A stretch of 64,000 nt of DNA from positions 310,001-374,000 of the forward strand of contig NZ_CP043342.1 in NCBI RefSeq assembly GCF_003594935.2, given 5' to 3'. This DNA is from Enterobacter huaxiensis. Its GTDB lineage: Bacteria > Pseudomonadota > Gammaproteobacteria > Enterobacterales > Enterobacteriaceae. Below the pieces are notes generated by a model, which saw nothing but the letters and a program-made list of their open reading frames with translations, had not been told where the DNA came from and did not search any database. Below are positions 1 through 9,403 of the stretch, one piece after another (position 1 is the stretch's first letter; each line of letters opens with the position of its first letter). Both the position numbers and the translations under genes were made by a program.

Positions 1-564
1 CTGGAAGGGCTGCCGGGCCAGCAGATTGCCCGCATGGGCGTGGTGCGTACCTTCCAGCACGTGCGTCTGTTCCGCGAGATGACGGTGATTGAAAACCTGC
101 TGGTGGCACAGCACCAGCAGCTCAAAACCGGCCTGTTCTCCGGCCTGCTGAAAACCCCGGCCTTCCGCCGCGCGCAGGAGGAGGCGCTCGACCGCGCCGC
201 CACCTGGCTCGACCGTATCGGCCTGCTCCAGCACGCCAACCGTCAGGCGAGCAACCTGGCCTACGGCGATCAGCGTCGTCTGGAGATCGTGCGCTGCATG
301 GTGACGCAGCCGGAAATTCTGATGCTCGACGAACCGGCGGCGGGCCTCAACCCGAAAGAGACCAAAGAGCTGGACGAGCTGATTGCCGAGCTGCGTGACC
401 ATCACGACACCACCATTCTGCTGATTGAGCATGACATGAAGCTGGTGATGGGCATTTCGGATCGTATCTACGTGGTAAACCAGGGCACGCCGCTGGCAAA
501 CGGGACGCCGGAAGAGATCCGCAACAACCCGGACGTGATCCGCGCATACCTTGGTGAGGCATAA
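1..564 (+). CDS. livG: LivG, branched-chain amino acid ABC transporter ATPase (3' part)
   Basis: This is the C-terminal 187 residues of a cytoplasmic ABC ATPase that powers high-affinity Leu/Ile/Val uptake with LivF, LivH, LivM and the periplasmic binding proteins. The frame is open from the first base, so the gene starts upstream of the window. The roughly 68 missing residues (E. coli LivG is 255 aa) include the Walker A loop. Visible parts are the Q-loop region (VVRTFQ), Walker B with the catalytic Glu (LMLDEPAAGLNP) and the switch histidine (LLIEHDM). The signature region is the degenerate LAYGDQ typical of LivG. livF follows after one base, so the two are translationally linked. Identification is very sure. 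Confidence 0.97.
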   Translation: MEGLPGQQIARMGVVRTFQHVRLFREMTVIENLLVAQHQQLKTGLFSGLLKTPAFRRAQEEALDRAATWLDRIGLLQHANRQASNLAYGDQRRLEIVRCMVTQPEILMLDEPAAGLNPKETKELDELIAELRDHHDTTILLIEHDMKLVMGISDRIYVVNQGTPLANGTPEEIRNNPDVIRAYLGEA

Positions 565-565
565 G

Positions 566-1279
566 ATGGAAAAAGCGATGTTAACGTTTGACAAGGTCAA
601 CGCGCACTACGGCAAGATCCAGGCGCTGCACGACGTCAGCCTGCACATCAATCAGGGCGAAATCGTCACCCTGATCGGGGCCAACGGCGCGGGTAAAACC
701 ACGCTGCTCGGCACCCTGTGCGGCGACCCGCGCGCCACCAGCGGGCGGATTGTGTTTGATGATAAAGACATTACCGACTGGCAGACCGCTAAAATCATGC
801 GCGAAGCGGTGGCGATTGTGCCGGAAGGGCGTCGCGTGTTTTCCCGCATGACGGTGGAAGAGAACCTGGCGATGGGCGGCTTCTTCGCCCACCGCGACCA
901 GTTTCAGACCCGCATCAAGTGGGTATACGAGCTTTTCCCGCGCCTGTGGGAGCGCCGTATCCAGCGTGCGGGCACCATGTCCGGCGGCGAGCAGCAGATG
1001 CTGGCGATTGGCCGCGCGCTGATGAGCCAGCCGCGCCTGCTGCTGCTGGACGAGCCGTCGCTCGGCCTGGCGCCGATCATCATCCAGCAGATTTTTGACA
1101 CTATCGAACAGCTGCGTAAAGAGGGGATGACCATCTTCCTCGTCGAGCAGAACGCCAACCAGGCGCTGAAGCTCGCCGACCGTGGCTACGTGCTGGAGAA
1201 CGGCCGCGTGGTGCTGGAGGATACCGGCGACGCGCTGCTGGCGAACGAGGCGGTGCGGAGCGCGTATTTAGGCGGCTGA
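566..1279 (+). CDS. livF: LivF, branched-chain amino acid ABC transporter ATPase
   Basis: This is the second ATPase of the Liv transporter (LIV-I/LS), forming a heterodimer with LivG on the inner face of the membrane. It has 237 aa, the same as E. coli. Walker A GANGAGKTT is at residues 38-46, the signature is MSGGEQQ, Walker B is LLLLDEPSLGL and the switch His region is FLVEQN. The ATG one base after the livG stop is preferred over an upstream in-frame GTG that would lie inside livG, because the resulting N-terminus MEKAML matches the family. It is the last gene of the liv operon. A palindromic repeat directly downstream may end or protect the transcript. Confidence 0.98.
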   Translation: MEKAMLTFDKVNAHYGKIQALHDVSLHINQGEIVTLIGANGAGKTTLLGTLCGDPRATSGRIVFDDKDITDWQTAKIMREAVAIVPEGRRVFSRMTVEENLAMGGFFAHRDQFQTRIKWVYELFPRLWERRIQRAGTMSGGEQQMLAIGRALMSQPRLLLLDEPSLGLAPIIIQQIFDTIEQLRKEGMTIFLVEQNANQALKLADRGYVLENGRVVLEDTGDALLANEAVRSAYLGG

Positions 1280-1287
1280 TCGCGTTT

Positions 1288-1360
1288 CCCCCTCTCCCTC
1301 AAGGGAGAGGGAACCGATCGCTTTTCTCCCTCTCCCCGTGGGAGAGGGCCGGGGTGATGG
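1288..1360. repeat. Two REP-like palindromes (CCCTCTCCC family) after livF
   Basis: There are two copies of a GC-rich palindrome of the form CCCTCTCCC-N-GGGAGAGGG. The second copy is followed by GGGGTGATGG. The same element recurs at many gene ends in this window. Its position just after the livF stop suggests a 3' end stabiliser or attenuator, which is an inference. Confidence 0.8.
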
Positions 1361-1425
1361 CACCAGACCGCACCCAACCACACACCCAACCCCCTTCACA
1401 CAACCATCATCCCCCTGACGCCTGA

Positions 1426-1465
1426 CTGTCACTTATCTGTAAACAAACAGTTATTTTTCTGTCAT
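1426..1465 (+). promoter_or_regulatory. Two tandem Pho boxes upstream of ugpB
   Basis: Four 7-mers start exactly 11 bp apart: CTGTCAC (1426), CTGTAAA (1437), CAGTTAT (1448) and CTGTCAT (1459). Each is separated from the next by a 4-bp AT-rich spacer. This is the PhoB-binding Pho box arrangement (7-4-7), duplicated. A weak -10-like CATGTT lies at 1476-1481, about one helical turn after the last repeat, as expected where the Pho box replaces a -35. The same layout is known upstream of E. coli ugpB. Confidence 0.88.
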
Positions 1466-1538
1466 TCGAGCATGTCATGTTACCTCGCGAGCATAAAACG
1501 CGTGATATCGCGCATCCGGCACAATAAGAGAGATGACA

Positions 1539-2855
1539 ATGACATCGTTACGACACACAGCTTTGGGTCTGGCACTGGGTCTGGCTTTTGCGACGAACGC
1601 AATGGCTGTGACCACCATTCCGTTCTGGCACTCTATGGAAGGGGAGTTGGGTAAAGAGGTTGACTCCCTGGCGCAGCGTTTCAACGACACCCACCCGGAT
1701 TACAAAATTGTGCCGGTGTATAAAGGCAACTACGAGCAGAGCCTGAGCGCGGGCATCGCCGCCTTCCGTACCGGCAACGCGCCAGCCCTGTTACAGGTTT
1801 ATGAAGTGGGCACCGCCACCATGATGGCCTCTAAAGCCATCAAGCCGGTCTACGAAGTGTTCAAAGATGCGGGCATCAACTTCGACGAATCACAGTTCGT
1901 GCCGACCGTTTCCGGTTACTACACCGATTCCAAAACCGGCCACCTGCTGTCCCAGCCGTTTAACAGCTCCACCCCGGTGCTGTACTACAACAAAGACGCG
2001 TTCAAGAAAGCCGGTTTAGACCCGGAGCAGCCGCCAAAAACCTGGCAGGATCTGGCCGAGTACACCGCGAAGCTGAAAGCGGCAGGGATGAAGTGCGGCT
2101 ACGCCAGCGGCTGGCAGGGCTGGATCCAGATTGAAAACTTCAGCGCCTGGCACGGCCTGCCGGTGGCGACCAAAAACAACGGCTTCGACGGCACCGACGC
2201 GGTACTGGAGTTCAACAAGCCTGAGCAGGTGAAGCACATCGCGCTGCTGGAGGAACTCAACAAGAAGGGCGACTTCAGCTACTTCGGCCGTAAAGACGAA
2301 TCTACCGAGAAGTTCTACAACGGCGACTGCGCCATTACCACCGCCTCGTCCGGCTCGCTGGCGGATATCCGCCACTACGCCAAATTTAACTACGGCGTGG
2401 GCATGATGCCGTATGACGCCGACGTGAAGGGCGCGCCGCAGAACGCCATCATCGGCGGGGCGAGCCTGTGGGTGATGCAGGGCAAAGACAGCGGCACCTA
2501 CAAAGGCGTAGCCGAGTTCCTGGATTTCCTGGCGAAGCCTGAAAATGCGGCCGAGTGGCACCAGAAGACCGGCTATCTGCCGATCACCAAAGCCGCGTAC
2601 GACCTGACCCGCGAGCAGGGCTTCTACAGCAAGAACCCAGGGGCGGACATTGCGACGCGCCAGATGCTGAACAAGCCGCCGTTGCCGTTCACCAAAGGCC
2701 TGCGTCTGGGCAACATGCCGCAGATCCGCACCATCGTGGATGAAGAGCTGGAAAGCGTGTGGACCGGTAAGAAAACGCCACAGCAGGCGCTGGACTCTGC
2801 GGTAGAGCGCGGGAATCAGCTGCTGCGCCGCTTTGAGCAGTCGACGAAGTCTTAA
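1539..2855 (+). CDS. ugpB: UgpB, periplasmic glycerol-3-phosphate binding protein
   Basis: This is the periplasmic receptor for sn-glycerol-3-phosphate and glycerophosphodiesters in the Ugp ABC importer. It has 438 aa, the same as E. coli. The N-terminus is a clear Sec signal (hydrophobic core [12 protein letters not shown], predicted cleavage after AMA near residue 23). Mature protein begins [15 protein letters not shown], the substrate-site start typical of UgpB. Two in-frame ATGs lie six bases apart (1533 and 1539). The second has proper spacing from the AAGAGAG ribosome site and gives the family length, so it was chosen. Expression is expected under phosphate starvation through the Pho boxes. 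It is separated from ugpA by about 105 bp holding a paired palindrome, unlike the tight spacing of the rest of the operon. Confidence 0.98.
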   Translation: MTSLRHTALGLALGLAFATNAMAVTTIPFWHSMEGELGKEVDSLAQRFNDTHPDYKIVPVYKGNYEQSLSAGIAAFRTGNAPALLQVYEVGTATMMASKAIKPVYEVFKDAGINFDESQFVPTVSGYYTDSKTGHLLSQPFNSSTPVLYYNKDAFKKAGLDPEQPPKTWQDLAEYTAKLKAAGMKCGYASGWQGWIQIENFSAWHGLPVATKNNGFDGTDAVLEFNKPEQVKHIALLEELNKKGDFSYFGRKDESTEKFYNGDCAITTASSGSLADIRHYAKFNYGVGMMPYDADVKGAPQNAIIGGASLWVMQGKDSGTYKGVAEFLDFLAKPENAAEWHQKTGYLPITKAAYDLTREQGFYSKNPGADIATRQMLNKPPLPFTKGLRLGNMPQIRTIVDEELESVWTGKKTPQQALDSAVERGNQLLRRFEQSTKS

Positions 2856-2863
2856 TCTTTTTA

Positions 2864-2940
2864 CCCTCACCCTAACCCTCTCCCAAAGGGAGAGGGAACG
2901 TATACCCCCTCTCCCTTTGGGAGAGGGCGGGGGTGAGGGG
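2864..2940. repeat. Inverted pair of REP-like palindromes between ugpB and ugpA
   Basis: One element begins CCCTCACCCTAACCCTCTCCC and a second, in opposite orientation, ends GGGAGAGGG...GGGGTGAGGGG. The whole block can fold into one long stem or two separate hairpins. It sits inside the ugp operon, after the binding-protein gene and before the membrane genes. By analogy with the REP between malE and malF it could protect ugpB mRNA from 3' decay and lower downstream expression. That role is inferred. Confidence 0.85.
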
Positions 2941-2960
2941 AAACCAACTTGAGCTAACCT

Positions 2961-3848
2961 ATGTCATCATCCCGTCCGGTGTTCCGTTCCCGCTGGCTGC
3001 CGTACCTGCTGGTCGCGCCGCAGCTGGTCATCACCGTCATCTTCTTTATCTGGCCTGCGGGCGAAGCGCTGTGGTACTCGGTACAAAGCGTCGATCCGTT
3101 CGGGCTTTCCAGCCAGTTTGTGGGTCTGGAGAATTTTGCCGCCCTGTGGCACGACAGCTACTACATCGACGCCTTCTGGACGACGATCAAATTCAGCACC
3201 CTGGTGACCGTCAGCGGCCTTCTCGCCTCGCTGTTCTTCGCCGCGCTGGTCGACTACGTGGTGCGCGGCAGCCGTATTTATCAAACGCTGATGCTGCTGC
3301 CCTATGCCGTGGCCCCCGCCGTGGCGGCCGTGCTGTGGATCTTCCTGTTTAACCCGGGGCGCGGGCTGATTACCCATTTCCTGGCCGAACTGGGTTACGA
3401 CTGGAACCACGCCCAGAACAGCGGCCAGGCGATGTTCCTGGTGGTCTTTGCCTCCGTGTGGAAGCAGATCAGCTACAACTTCCTGTTCTTCTTTGCCGCG
3501 CTGCAGTCCATTCCGCGCTCGCTGGTGGAAGCCGCGGCAATTGACGGCGCAGGCCCGGTTCGCCGCTTCTTCAGGCTGTCGCTGCCGCTGATCGCCCCGG
3601 TGAGTTTCTTCCTGCTGGTGGTTAACCTCGTGTACGCCTTCTTCGACACTTTCCCGGTGATCGACGCGGCCACCGCGGGCGGCCCGGTGCAGGCGACGAC
3701 GACGCTTATCTATAAGATCTACCGCGAAGGTTTTGCCGGCCTGGATCTCTCTGCCTCTGCCGCGCAGTCCGTGGTGCTGATGTTCCTCGTCATCATCCTC
3801 ACGGTGGTGCAGTTCCGCTACGTTGAAAGTAAGGTGCGCTACCAATGA
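2961..3848 (+). CDS. ugpA: UgpA, glycerol-3-phosphate ABC transporter permease
   Basis: This is one of the two inner-membrane subunits forming the channel for glycerol-3-phosphate. It has 295 aa, as in E. coli, and about six hydrophobic segments (first near residues 12-33, [20 protein letters not shown]). The EAA loop that docks onto the ATPase is visible as [21 protein letters not shown] around residues 190-210, with the conserved Gly after AIDGA. The MalF-type (binding-protein-dependent permease) family fits throughout. Its stop overlaps the ugpE start by four bases (ATGA), so translation is coupled. It follows the intra-operon palindrome pair. Confidence 0.98.
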   Translation: MSSSRPVFRSRWLPYLLVAPQLVITVIFFIWPAGEALWYSVQSVDPFGLSSQFVGLENFAALWHDSYYIDAFWTTIKFSTLVTVSGLLASLFFAALVDYVVRGSRIYQTLMLLPYAVAPAVAAVLWIFLFNPGRGLITHFLAELGYDWNHAQNSGQAMFLVVFASVWKQISYNFLFFFAALQSIPRSLVEAAAIDGAGPVRRFFRLSLPLIAPVSFFLLVVNLVYAFFDTFPVIDAATAGGPVQATTTLIYKIYREGFAGLDLSASAAQSVVLMFLVIILTVVQFRYVESKVRYQ

Positions 3849-4690
3849 TTGAGAACCGTCGCGGGCTGACGATTTTCAGCCATACCATGCTGATTTTAGG
3901 GATTATCGTCATCCTGTTCCCCCTGTACGTGGCCTTCGTTGCCGCCACGCTGGACACCAAAGCGGTGTTCGACACGCCGATGACGCTGATCCCAGGCGGA
4001 CATCTTTTCGAGAACATGAAGACCATCTGGACCCAGGGCGTGGGGGCCAACAGCGCGCCGTTCTGGCTGATGATGCTCAACAGCTTCATCATGGCGTTCG
4101 GCATTACGGTCGGCAAAATTACGGTGTCGATGCTTTCGGCCTTCGCCATCGTCTGGTTCCGCTTTCCGTTGCGTAACCTCTTCTTCTGGATGATCTTCAT
4201 CACCTTGATGCTGCCGGTGGAGGTGCGTATCTTCCCGACGGTGGAGGTCATTGCCAACCTTGGGATGCTCGACAGCTACGCAGGCTTAACCCTGCCGCTG
4301 ATGGCCTCGGCGACCGCCACCTTCCTGTTCCGCCAGTTCTTTATGACCCTGCCGGACGAGCTGATTGAAGCGGCGCGAATCGACGGCGCGTCGCCGATGC
4401 GCTTCTTCCGCGACATCGTGCTGCCGCTGTCGAAAACCAACCTCGCGGCGCTGTTTGTGATCACCTTTATCTACGGCTGGAACCAGTATCTGTGGCCGCT
4501 GCTGATTATTCAGGACGTCAACCTCGGCACCGCCGTGGCGGGCATCAAAGGCATGATCGCCACCGGCGAAGGCACCACACTCTGGAACCAGGTGATGGCG
4601 GCAATGCTGCTCACCCTTATCCCCCCGGTCGTTATCGTTTTAGCCATGCAGCGTGCGTTTGTGCGTGGTTTAGTGGACAGTGAGAAATAA
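3845..4690 (+). CDS. ugpE: UgpE, glycerol-3-phosphate ABC transporter permease
   Basis: This is the second channel subunit of the Ugp importer and pairs with UgpA in the inner membrane. It has 281 aa, the E. coli length. The N-terminal helix ([20 protein letters not shown]) and five further hydrophobic stretches are visible, as is the EAA coupling loop [21 protein letters not shown] near residues 179-199. The MalG-type family is clear. It overlaps ugpA by ATGA and is followed by ugpC one base after its stop. No defects are seen. Confidence 0.98.
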   Translation: MIENRRGLTIFSHTMLILGIIVILFPLYVAFVAATLDTKAVFDTPMTLIPGGHLFENMKTIWTQGVGANSAPFWLMMLNSFIMAFGITVGKITVSMLSAFAIVWFRFPLRNLFFWMIFITLMLPVEVRIFPTVEVIANLGMLDSYAGLTLPLMASATATFLFRQFFMTLPDELIEAARIDGASPMRFFRDIVLPLSKTNLAALFVITFIYGWNQYLWPLLIIQDVNLGTAVAGIKGMIATGEGTTLWNQVMAAMLLTLIPPVVIVLAMQRAFVRGLVDSEK

Positions 4691-4691
4691 G

Positions 4692-5762
4692 ATGGCAGGT
4701 TTAAAATTACAGGCAGTGACCAAAAGCTGGGATGGCAAAACCCAGGTTATTCAGCCGCTGACGCTCGACGTGGCGGACGGGGAATTTATCGTGATGGTCG
4801 GCCCGTCCGGCTGCGGAAAATCCACGCTGCTGCGCATGGTGGCGGGGCTGGAGCGCGTGACGTCCGGGGATATCTGGATTGACCGTCAGCGCGTCACCGA
4901 GATGGAGCCGAAAGACAGAGGCATCGCGATGGTGTTCCAGAACTACGCTCTTTATCCGCACATGAGCGTGGAAGAGAATATGGCCTGGGGGCTGAAAATC
5001 CGCGGCATGGGAAAAGGCCATATCGACGAGCGCGTGAAGGAGGCTGCGCGCATTCTCGAGCTGGACGGCCTGCTCAAGCGCCGCCCGCGCGAGCTTTCCG
5101 GCGGCCAGCGCCAGCGCGTGGCGATGGGGCGTGCCATCGTGCGCGATCCGGCGGTATTCCTGTTCGACGAGCCGCTCTCCAACCTCGACGCCAAGCTGCG
5201 CGTGCAGATGCGTCTTGAGCTGCAGCAGCTGCACCGTCGTCTCAAAACCACGTCCCTGTACGTTACCCACGATCAGGTCGAAGCCATGACGCTCGCCCAG
5301 CGCGTAATGGTGATGAACAAAGGCATCGCCGAGCAGATTGGCACCCCGGTGGAAGTGTACGAGAAACCGGCCACTCGCTTTGTGGCGAGCTTTATCGGCA
5401 GCCCGGCGATGAACCTGCTGGAGGGGCGCATCAGCAGCGCGGGCACGCACTTTGAGCTGGAAAGCGGGATGGCGTTGCCGATCAACTGGTACTATCGTGG
5501 CTACGCCGGGCGTAAGATGACGCTCGGTATCCGCCCGGAACATATTGGTTTAACCTCCCAGGCGGAGGGCGGCGTGCCGCTGGTGATGGACACGCTGGAG
5601 ATGCTGGGTGCCGATAACCTCGCACACGGACGCTGGGGTGAACAAAAAATGGTGGTTCGCCTCGCGCATCAGGAACGCCCGAAAGCAGGCAGCACGCTGT
5701 GGCTGCATCTTCCGGAGAATCACCTGCACTTATTTGACGGTGAAACAGGACAACGAGTATGA
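4692..5762 (+). CDS. ugpC: UgpC, glycerol-3-phosphate ABC transporter ATPase
   Basis: This is the ATP-hydrolysing subunit of the Ugp importer, a MalK-type protein with a C-terminal regulatory TOBE/OB region. It has 356 aa, the E. coli length. Walker [10 protein letters not shown] is at residues 37-45, the signature LSGGQ at 135-139 and Walker B FLFDEP near 157-161, followed by the D-loop SNLDAK and switch histidine YVTHDQ. The C-terminal third (TLGIRPEH onward) is the regulatory domain, which in E. coli is linked to inhibition by internal phosphate. The ATG one base after the ugpE stop is chosen over an earlier in-frame ATG inside ugpE. It overlaps ugpQ by ATGA. Confidence 0.98.
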   Translation: MAGLKLQAVTKSWDGKTQVIQPLTLDVADGEFIVMVGPSGCGKSTLLRMVAGLERVTSGDIWIDRQRVTEMEPKDRGIAMVFQNYALYPHMSVEENMAWGLKIRGMGKGHIDERVKEAARILELDGLLKRRPRELSGGQRQRVAMGRAIVRDPAVFLFDEPLSNLDAKLRVQMRLELQQLHRRLKTTSLYVTHDQVEAMTLAQRVMVMNKGIAEQIGTPVEVYEKPATRFVASFIGSPAMNLLEGRISSAGTHFELESGMALPINWYYRGYAGRKMTLGIRPEHIGLTSQAEGGVPLVMDTLEMLGADNLAHGRWGEQKMVVRLAHQERPKAGSTLWLHLPENHLHLFDGETGQRV

Positions 5763-6508
5763 GCAACTGGCCTTATCCCCACGTCGTCGCCCACCGTGGC
5801 GGCGGTAAGCTGGCGCCGGAGAACACCCTGGCGGCCATCGATACGGGCGCGCATTACGGTCATACCATGATCGAATTTGACGCCAAGCTGTCGAAAGACG
5901 GCGAAATTTTCCTGCTGCACGACGACAACCTCGAGCGCACCAGCAACGGCTGGGGCGTGGCGGGCGAACTGCCGTGGCGCGACCTGCTAAAGGTGGACGC
6001 CGGAAGCTGGTACAGCGGCGAGTTCAAAGGCGAACCGCTGCCGCTGCTCGCGGAGGTGGCCGATCGCTGCCGCCAGCACGGGATGATGGCCAACATCGAA
6101 ATCAAACCGACCACCGGCACCGGGCCGCTGACGGGCAAAGTCATCGCGCTGGCCGCGCGCGAGCTGTGGGAAGGGATGACCGCGCCGCTGCTGTCGTCGT
6201 TTGAAATCGACGCGCTGGAGGCCGCCCAGGCGGCCGTACCGGAGCTGCCGCGCGGGCTGCTGCTGGACGAGTGGCGTGAAGACTGGCGCGAGCTGACGAA
6301 CCGCTTGGGCTGCGTGTCGATCCACCTGAACCACAGGCTGCTGGACGAGGCGCGGGTGAAAATGCTGAAAGAGGCGGGGCTGCATATTCTGGTTTACACC
6401 GTCAACAGGCCCCAGCGCGCAGCCGAACTGCTGCGCTGGGGCGTCGACAGCATTTGTACCGATGCGATTGACCGCATCGGCCCTGACTTTAGTTCTGCGG
6501 ATTATTAA
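5759..6508 (+). CDS. ugpQ: UgpQ, cytoplasmic glycerophosphodiester phosphodiesterase
   Basis: This enzyme hydrolyses glycerophosphodiesters entering through Ugp to glycerol-3-phosphate plus an alcohol. It has 249 aa (E. coli 247) and no signal peptide, so it is cytosolic. The GDPD fold is shown by [13 protein letters not shown] (H12, R13, E21), [11 protein letters not shown] (E39, D41, metal ligands) and the general acid LLHDD (H54). IEIKP and DSICTDAI near the C-terminus complete the family pattern. It is the last gene of the ugp operon. Its 3' end overlaps the convergent yhhA by 20 bp. Confidence 0.97.
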   Translation: MSNWPYPHVVAHRGGGKLAPENTLAAIDTGAHYGHTMIEFDAKLSKDGEIFLLHDDNLERTSNGWGVAGELPWRDLLKVDAGSWYSGEFKGEPLPLLAEVADRCRQHGMMANIEIKPTTGTGPLTGKVIALAARELWEGMTAPLLSSFEIDALEAAQAAVPELPRGLLLDEWREDWRELTNRLGCVSIHLNHRLLDEARVKMLKEAGLHILVYTVNRPQRAAELLRWGVDSICTDAIDRIGPDFSSADY

Positions 6509-6869
6509 GCATACTGCCGTTCGACTGCGGCGGCAGCATATGCTGCTGGCCGCTGCTTAACGTATTTCCCCCGCCTAACATCCCGCCGTTTTTATTCTGC
6601 AGCGGCTGCTCGCGCACCTGGCCCTGCTGAATACGCTGCGTATTCGTGTTCATCTGGTTTTGCAGGCTCTGCTGCTGCATCTGGGTCTGCGTTCTCAGCT
6701 GCTGATTGAGCATCCCTTTCTGCTGCTGCTGTTGGCTCATCATCTCCGTCTGCATGCGCTGCTGGCTCGGAATGACGTACCCCGGCTGGTTAGGGTTGTT
6801 CATGGTATTGAGTGGCTGTGCGAGCGCAGCGAACGGAAGCAGCGCGGTAATAATCAGTAAGCGTTTCAT
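6489..6869 (-). CDS. yhhA: YhhA, secreted Gln/Asn-rich DUF2756 protein
   Basis: This is a small exported protein of unknown function (126 aa). The N-terminus [19 protein letters not shown] is a signal peptide with likely cleavage after ALA. The mature part is dominated by Gln, Asn and Met: a QQQQQ run, then [15 protein letters not shown] and similar, probably helical or disordered. The length is shorter than the E. coli protein (about 146 aa), mainly in the C-terminal tail. Two ATGs are possible. The inner one sits 8 bases after an excellent AGGAGG, while the outer one is only 2 bases from it. It is convergent with ugpQ, overlapping by 20 bp, and divergent from ggt. Family assignment is confident; function is unknown. 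Confidence 0.9.
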   Translation of the reverse strand: MKRLLIITALLPFAALAQPLNTMNNPNQPGYVIPSQQRMQTEMMSQQQQQKGMLNQQLRTQTQMQQQSLQNQMNTNTQRIQQGQVREQPLQNKNGGMLGGGNTLSSGQQHMLPPQSNGSMLNNPQN

Positions 6870-6992
6870 TGTCATCTCCTCCTTTTGAGGCTTCTCTTAA
6901 GTTTACCCTGATTCCACCATAACGATGATTTTTTAGGAGTTGTGAACCAGGCTTAAGCGGGGAATATGGACCCCTTCACCTGGAGAACAATA

Positions 6993-8738
6993 ATGATGAA
7001 ACCAACGTTTTTGCGCTGGGTAGCGATCGCCGCGCTGATGGCAGGCGGCACGTTTAGCGTGGCGGCCAATCCGCCGGCGGCTCCGCCAGTGTCCTACGGC
7101 GTGGAGGAAGATGTTTTTCATCCCGTGCGGGCGACGCACGGCATGGTGGCGTCGGTTGACGCGCTGGCAACTCAGGTGGGCGTTGATATCCTCAGGCAGG
7201 GCGGTAACGCGGTGGATGCGGCGGTCGCCGTGGGGTACGCGCTTGCGGTGACGCACCCGCAGGCGGGTAACCTGGGCGGCGGCGGTTTTATGATGCTGCG
7301 CACCAAAGACGGCAAAACCACGGCCATCGATTTCCGTGAGATGGCGCCAAACCAGGCCTCCCGCGATATGTTCCTTGACGACCAGGGCAACCCGGACAGC
7401 AAGAAATCCCTGACGTCGCACCTTGCCTCCGGCACGCCGGGCACCGTCGCGGGCTTCTCGCTGGCGCTGGAAAAATACGGCACCCTGCCGCTGAACAAGG
7501 TGGTGCAGCCCGCCATCAGGCTGGCGAGAGAGGGGTTTGTGGTGAACGATGCCCTGGCGGACGATCTTAAAACCTACGGCAGCGAAGTCATTCCGAATCA
7601 CGAAAACAGCAGGGCGATCTTCTGGAAAGACGGCGAGCCGCTGAAGAAGGGCGACAGGCTGGTGCAAAAGAACCTGGCCACCAGCCTTGAGCGGATTGCG
7701 GAGCACGGCCCTGACGCGTTCTACAAGGGGGCGATAGCCGACCAGATCGCCGATGAGATGCAGAAAAACGGTGGGCTAATCACGAAAGCGGATCTGGCGG
7801 AGTACAAAGCGGTGGAGCGCGAGCCGATTAGCGGCACCTATCGCGGCTACGAGGTCTTCTCCATGCCGCCGCCGTCCTCCGGCGGGATCCACATCGTGCA
7901 GATCCTCAACATTCTTGAAAACTTCGATATGCACAAGTTCGGCTTCGGCAGCGCGGACGCCCTGCAGGTCATGGCGGAAGCGGAAAAACGCGCCTATGCC
8001 GACCGCTCGGAGTACCTCGGCGATCCGGACTTTGTGAAGGTGCCGTGGCAGGCGCTGACCAACAAGGCCTATGCCAAATCCATTGCCGATGAGATCGACA
8101 TCAACAAGGCCAAACCGTCAAGCGAGATCCGCCCCGGCAAGCTGGCCCCGTATGAAAGCAACCAGACCACCCACTTCTCGGTGGTGGATAAAGACGGTAA
8201 CGCGGTGGCGGTGACGTACACGCTCAACACCACCTTCGGTACCGGGATTGTGGCGGGCAACAGCGGCATTCTGCTGAACAACGAGATGGATGACTTCTCC
8301 GCCAAGCCGGGCGTGCCGAACGTCTACGGGCTGGTGGGCGGTGACGCCAACGCCGTCGGGCCGAAGAAGCGCCCGCTGTCGTCAATGTCGCCCACCATCG
8401 TGGTGAAAGACGGTAAGACCTGGCTGGTGACCGGCAGCCCGGGCGGCAGCCGAATTATCACCACCGTGCTGCAGATGGTGGTGAACAGCATCGACTTTGG
8501 AATGAACGTTGCCGAAGCGACCAACGCCCCTCGTTTCCACCACCAGTGGCTGCCGGACGAGCTGCGCGTTGAGAAGGGCTTTAGCCCGGATACGATCAGG
8601 CTGCTTGAACAGCGCGGGCAAAAAGTGGCGGTGAAAGAGGCGATGGGCAGCACCCAGAGCATTATGGTCGGGCCGGACGGGGCGCTGTTTGGCGCGTCGG
8701 ACCCGCGTTCGGTGGATGATTTAACAGCGGGATATTGA
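6993..8738 (+). CDS. ggt: Gamma-glutamyltranspeptidase, periplasmic
   Basis: This enzyme hydrolyses or transfers the gamma-glutamyl group of glutathione and related peptides in the periplasm, salvaging cysteinylglycine. The precursor has 581 aa (E. coli 580) with a Sec signal ending near AAN. It self-cleaves into large and small subunits before the nucleophile Thr in NQTTHFSVVD (about T392). The oxyanion and glutamate-binding residues are in MSPTIVVKDG and the GSPGGSRIIT glycine-rich loop, and LSSMSP is intact. The ATG matching the E. coli MIKPTFL start was used; a GGAGAA ribosome site lies 5 bases before it. It is transcribed alone, divergently from yhhA. Confidence 0.97.
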   Translation: MMKPTFLRWVAIAALMAGGTFSVAANPPAAPPVSYGVEEDVFHPVRATHGMVASVDALATQVGVDILRQGGNAVDAAVAVGYALAVTHPQAGNLGGGGFMMLRTKDGKTTAIDFREMAPNQASRDMFLDDQGNPDSKKSLTSHLASGTPGTVAGFSLALEKYGTLPLNKVVQPAIRLAREGFVVNDALADDLKTYGSEVIPNHENSRAIFWKDGEPLKKGDRLVQKNLATSLERIAEHGPDAFYKGAIADQIADEMQKNGGLITKADLAEYKAVEREPISGTYRGYEVFSMPPPSSGGIHIVQILNILENFDMHKFGFGSADALQVMAEAEKRAYADRSEYLGDPDFVKVPWQALTNKAYAKSIADEIDINKAKPSSEIRPGKLAPYESNQTTHFSVVDKDGNAVAVTYTLNTTFGTGIVAGNSGILLNNEMDDFSAKPGVPNVYGLVGGDANAVGPKKRPLSSMSPTIVVKDGKTWLVTGSPGGSRIITTVLQMVVNSIDFGMNVAEATNAPRFHHQWLPDELRVEKGFSPDTIRLLEQRGQKVAVKEAMGSTQSIMVGPDGALFGASDPRSVDDLTAGY

Positions 8739-8747
8739 TGTGTTGTT

Positions 8748-8823
8748 GCCGGGTGGCGGCTTCGCCTTACCCGGCCTACGTTTTTCATTCCCTCTCCCTG
8801 TGGGAGAGGGTTAGGGTGAGGGC
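8748..8823. repeat. REP element plus CCCTCTCCC palindrome after ggt
   Basis: The first half is the classic REP form (GCCGGGTGGCGGCTTCGCC...ACCCGGCC). The second is the CCCTCTCCC/GGGAGAGGG palindrome ending TTAGGGTGAGGG. The two families occur side by side in the space between the convergent ggt and yhhY genes. Confidence 0.85.
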
Positions 8824-8829
8824 AACAAA

Positions 8830-9318
8830 CTACTTCATCCGCGCCATATAATGCGCATCCACATACTCGCCGTTGCGCAGGGCAAATTTCCTGCCCGTCC
8901 CTTCGATTTCAAAACCAAACTTCCGGTACAGCGCCAGGGCAGCAGGGTTATCGGCAAAAACCGTTAACTCAATACGCTCGATGCGCAGCCAGTTATCGCA
9001 CAGGTTGATCATCTCGCGCATGAGCGCGCTCCCGACGCCGCTCCCCTGCGCATGCGCCGCAACGCTGATGCCAAACGTTGCCACATGGCTGCGTCGCGGG
9101 TTGGGTTCAACCTGCAGCGCCAGGTCACCGACGATGCTCTCGTCAATGCAGGCGACCAGACGTTTTTGTCCAGGTTTAGGGGTAAGGCGTTCCTGCCAGT
9201 GCTCAAGGGAAGGATGAGGTAGCTGTAGCGTGTCGTGATACACCCCAGGATGCATGTAGTTCTGGCGCAGGGCTTCGGCATCTTTCGGCTCAGCGTGGCG
9301 TATCACTATCTCACTCAT
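8830..9318 (-). CDS. yhhY: YhhY/AaaT, GNAT-family amino acid N-acetyltransferase
   Basis: This is a cytosolic acetyl-CoA dependent N-acetyltransferase. The E. coli protein (renamed AaaT) acetylates some free amino acids such as phenylalanine and methionine. It has 162 aa, the same as E. coli. The acetyl-CoA pyrophosphate loop is AQGSGVGSALM near residues 90-100. The C-terminal NPAALALYRKFGFEIEG is the standard GNAT motif B. The start is a single clear ATG. It is convergent with ggt. Its promoter region is shared with the divergent ryhB. Confidence 0.95.
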   Translation of the reverse strand: MSEIVIRHAEPKDAEALRQNYMHPGVYHDTLQLPHPSLEHWQERLTPKPGQKRLVACIDESIVGDLALQVEPNPRRSHVATFGISVAAHAQGSGVGSALMREMINLCDNWLRIERIELTVFADNPAALALYRKFGFEIEGTGRKFALRNGEYVDAHYMARMK

Positions 9319-9403
9319 TCCTTGTTCCTCAGTCAGTTAAGCGTCCTTTCCAACATCAATGACTTTAAAATTTGAGTCAACCGCTAATTTTTGCAAAAAA
9401 GGG

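Noticed and set aside
2016..2870. A 284-codon minus-strand open frame inside ugpB
   Set aside because: It is antisense to the intact, recognisable ugpB; its composition is typical of a shadow frame.
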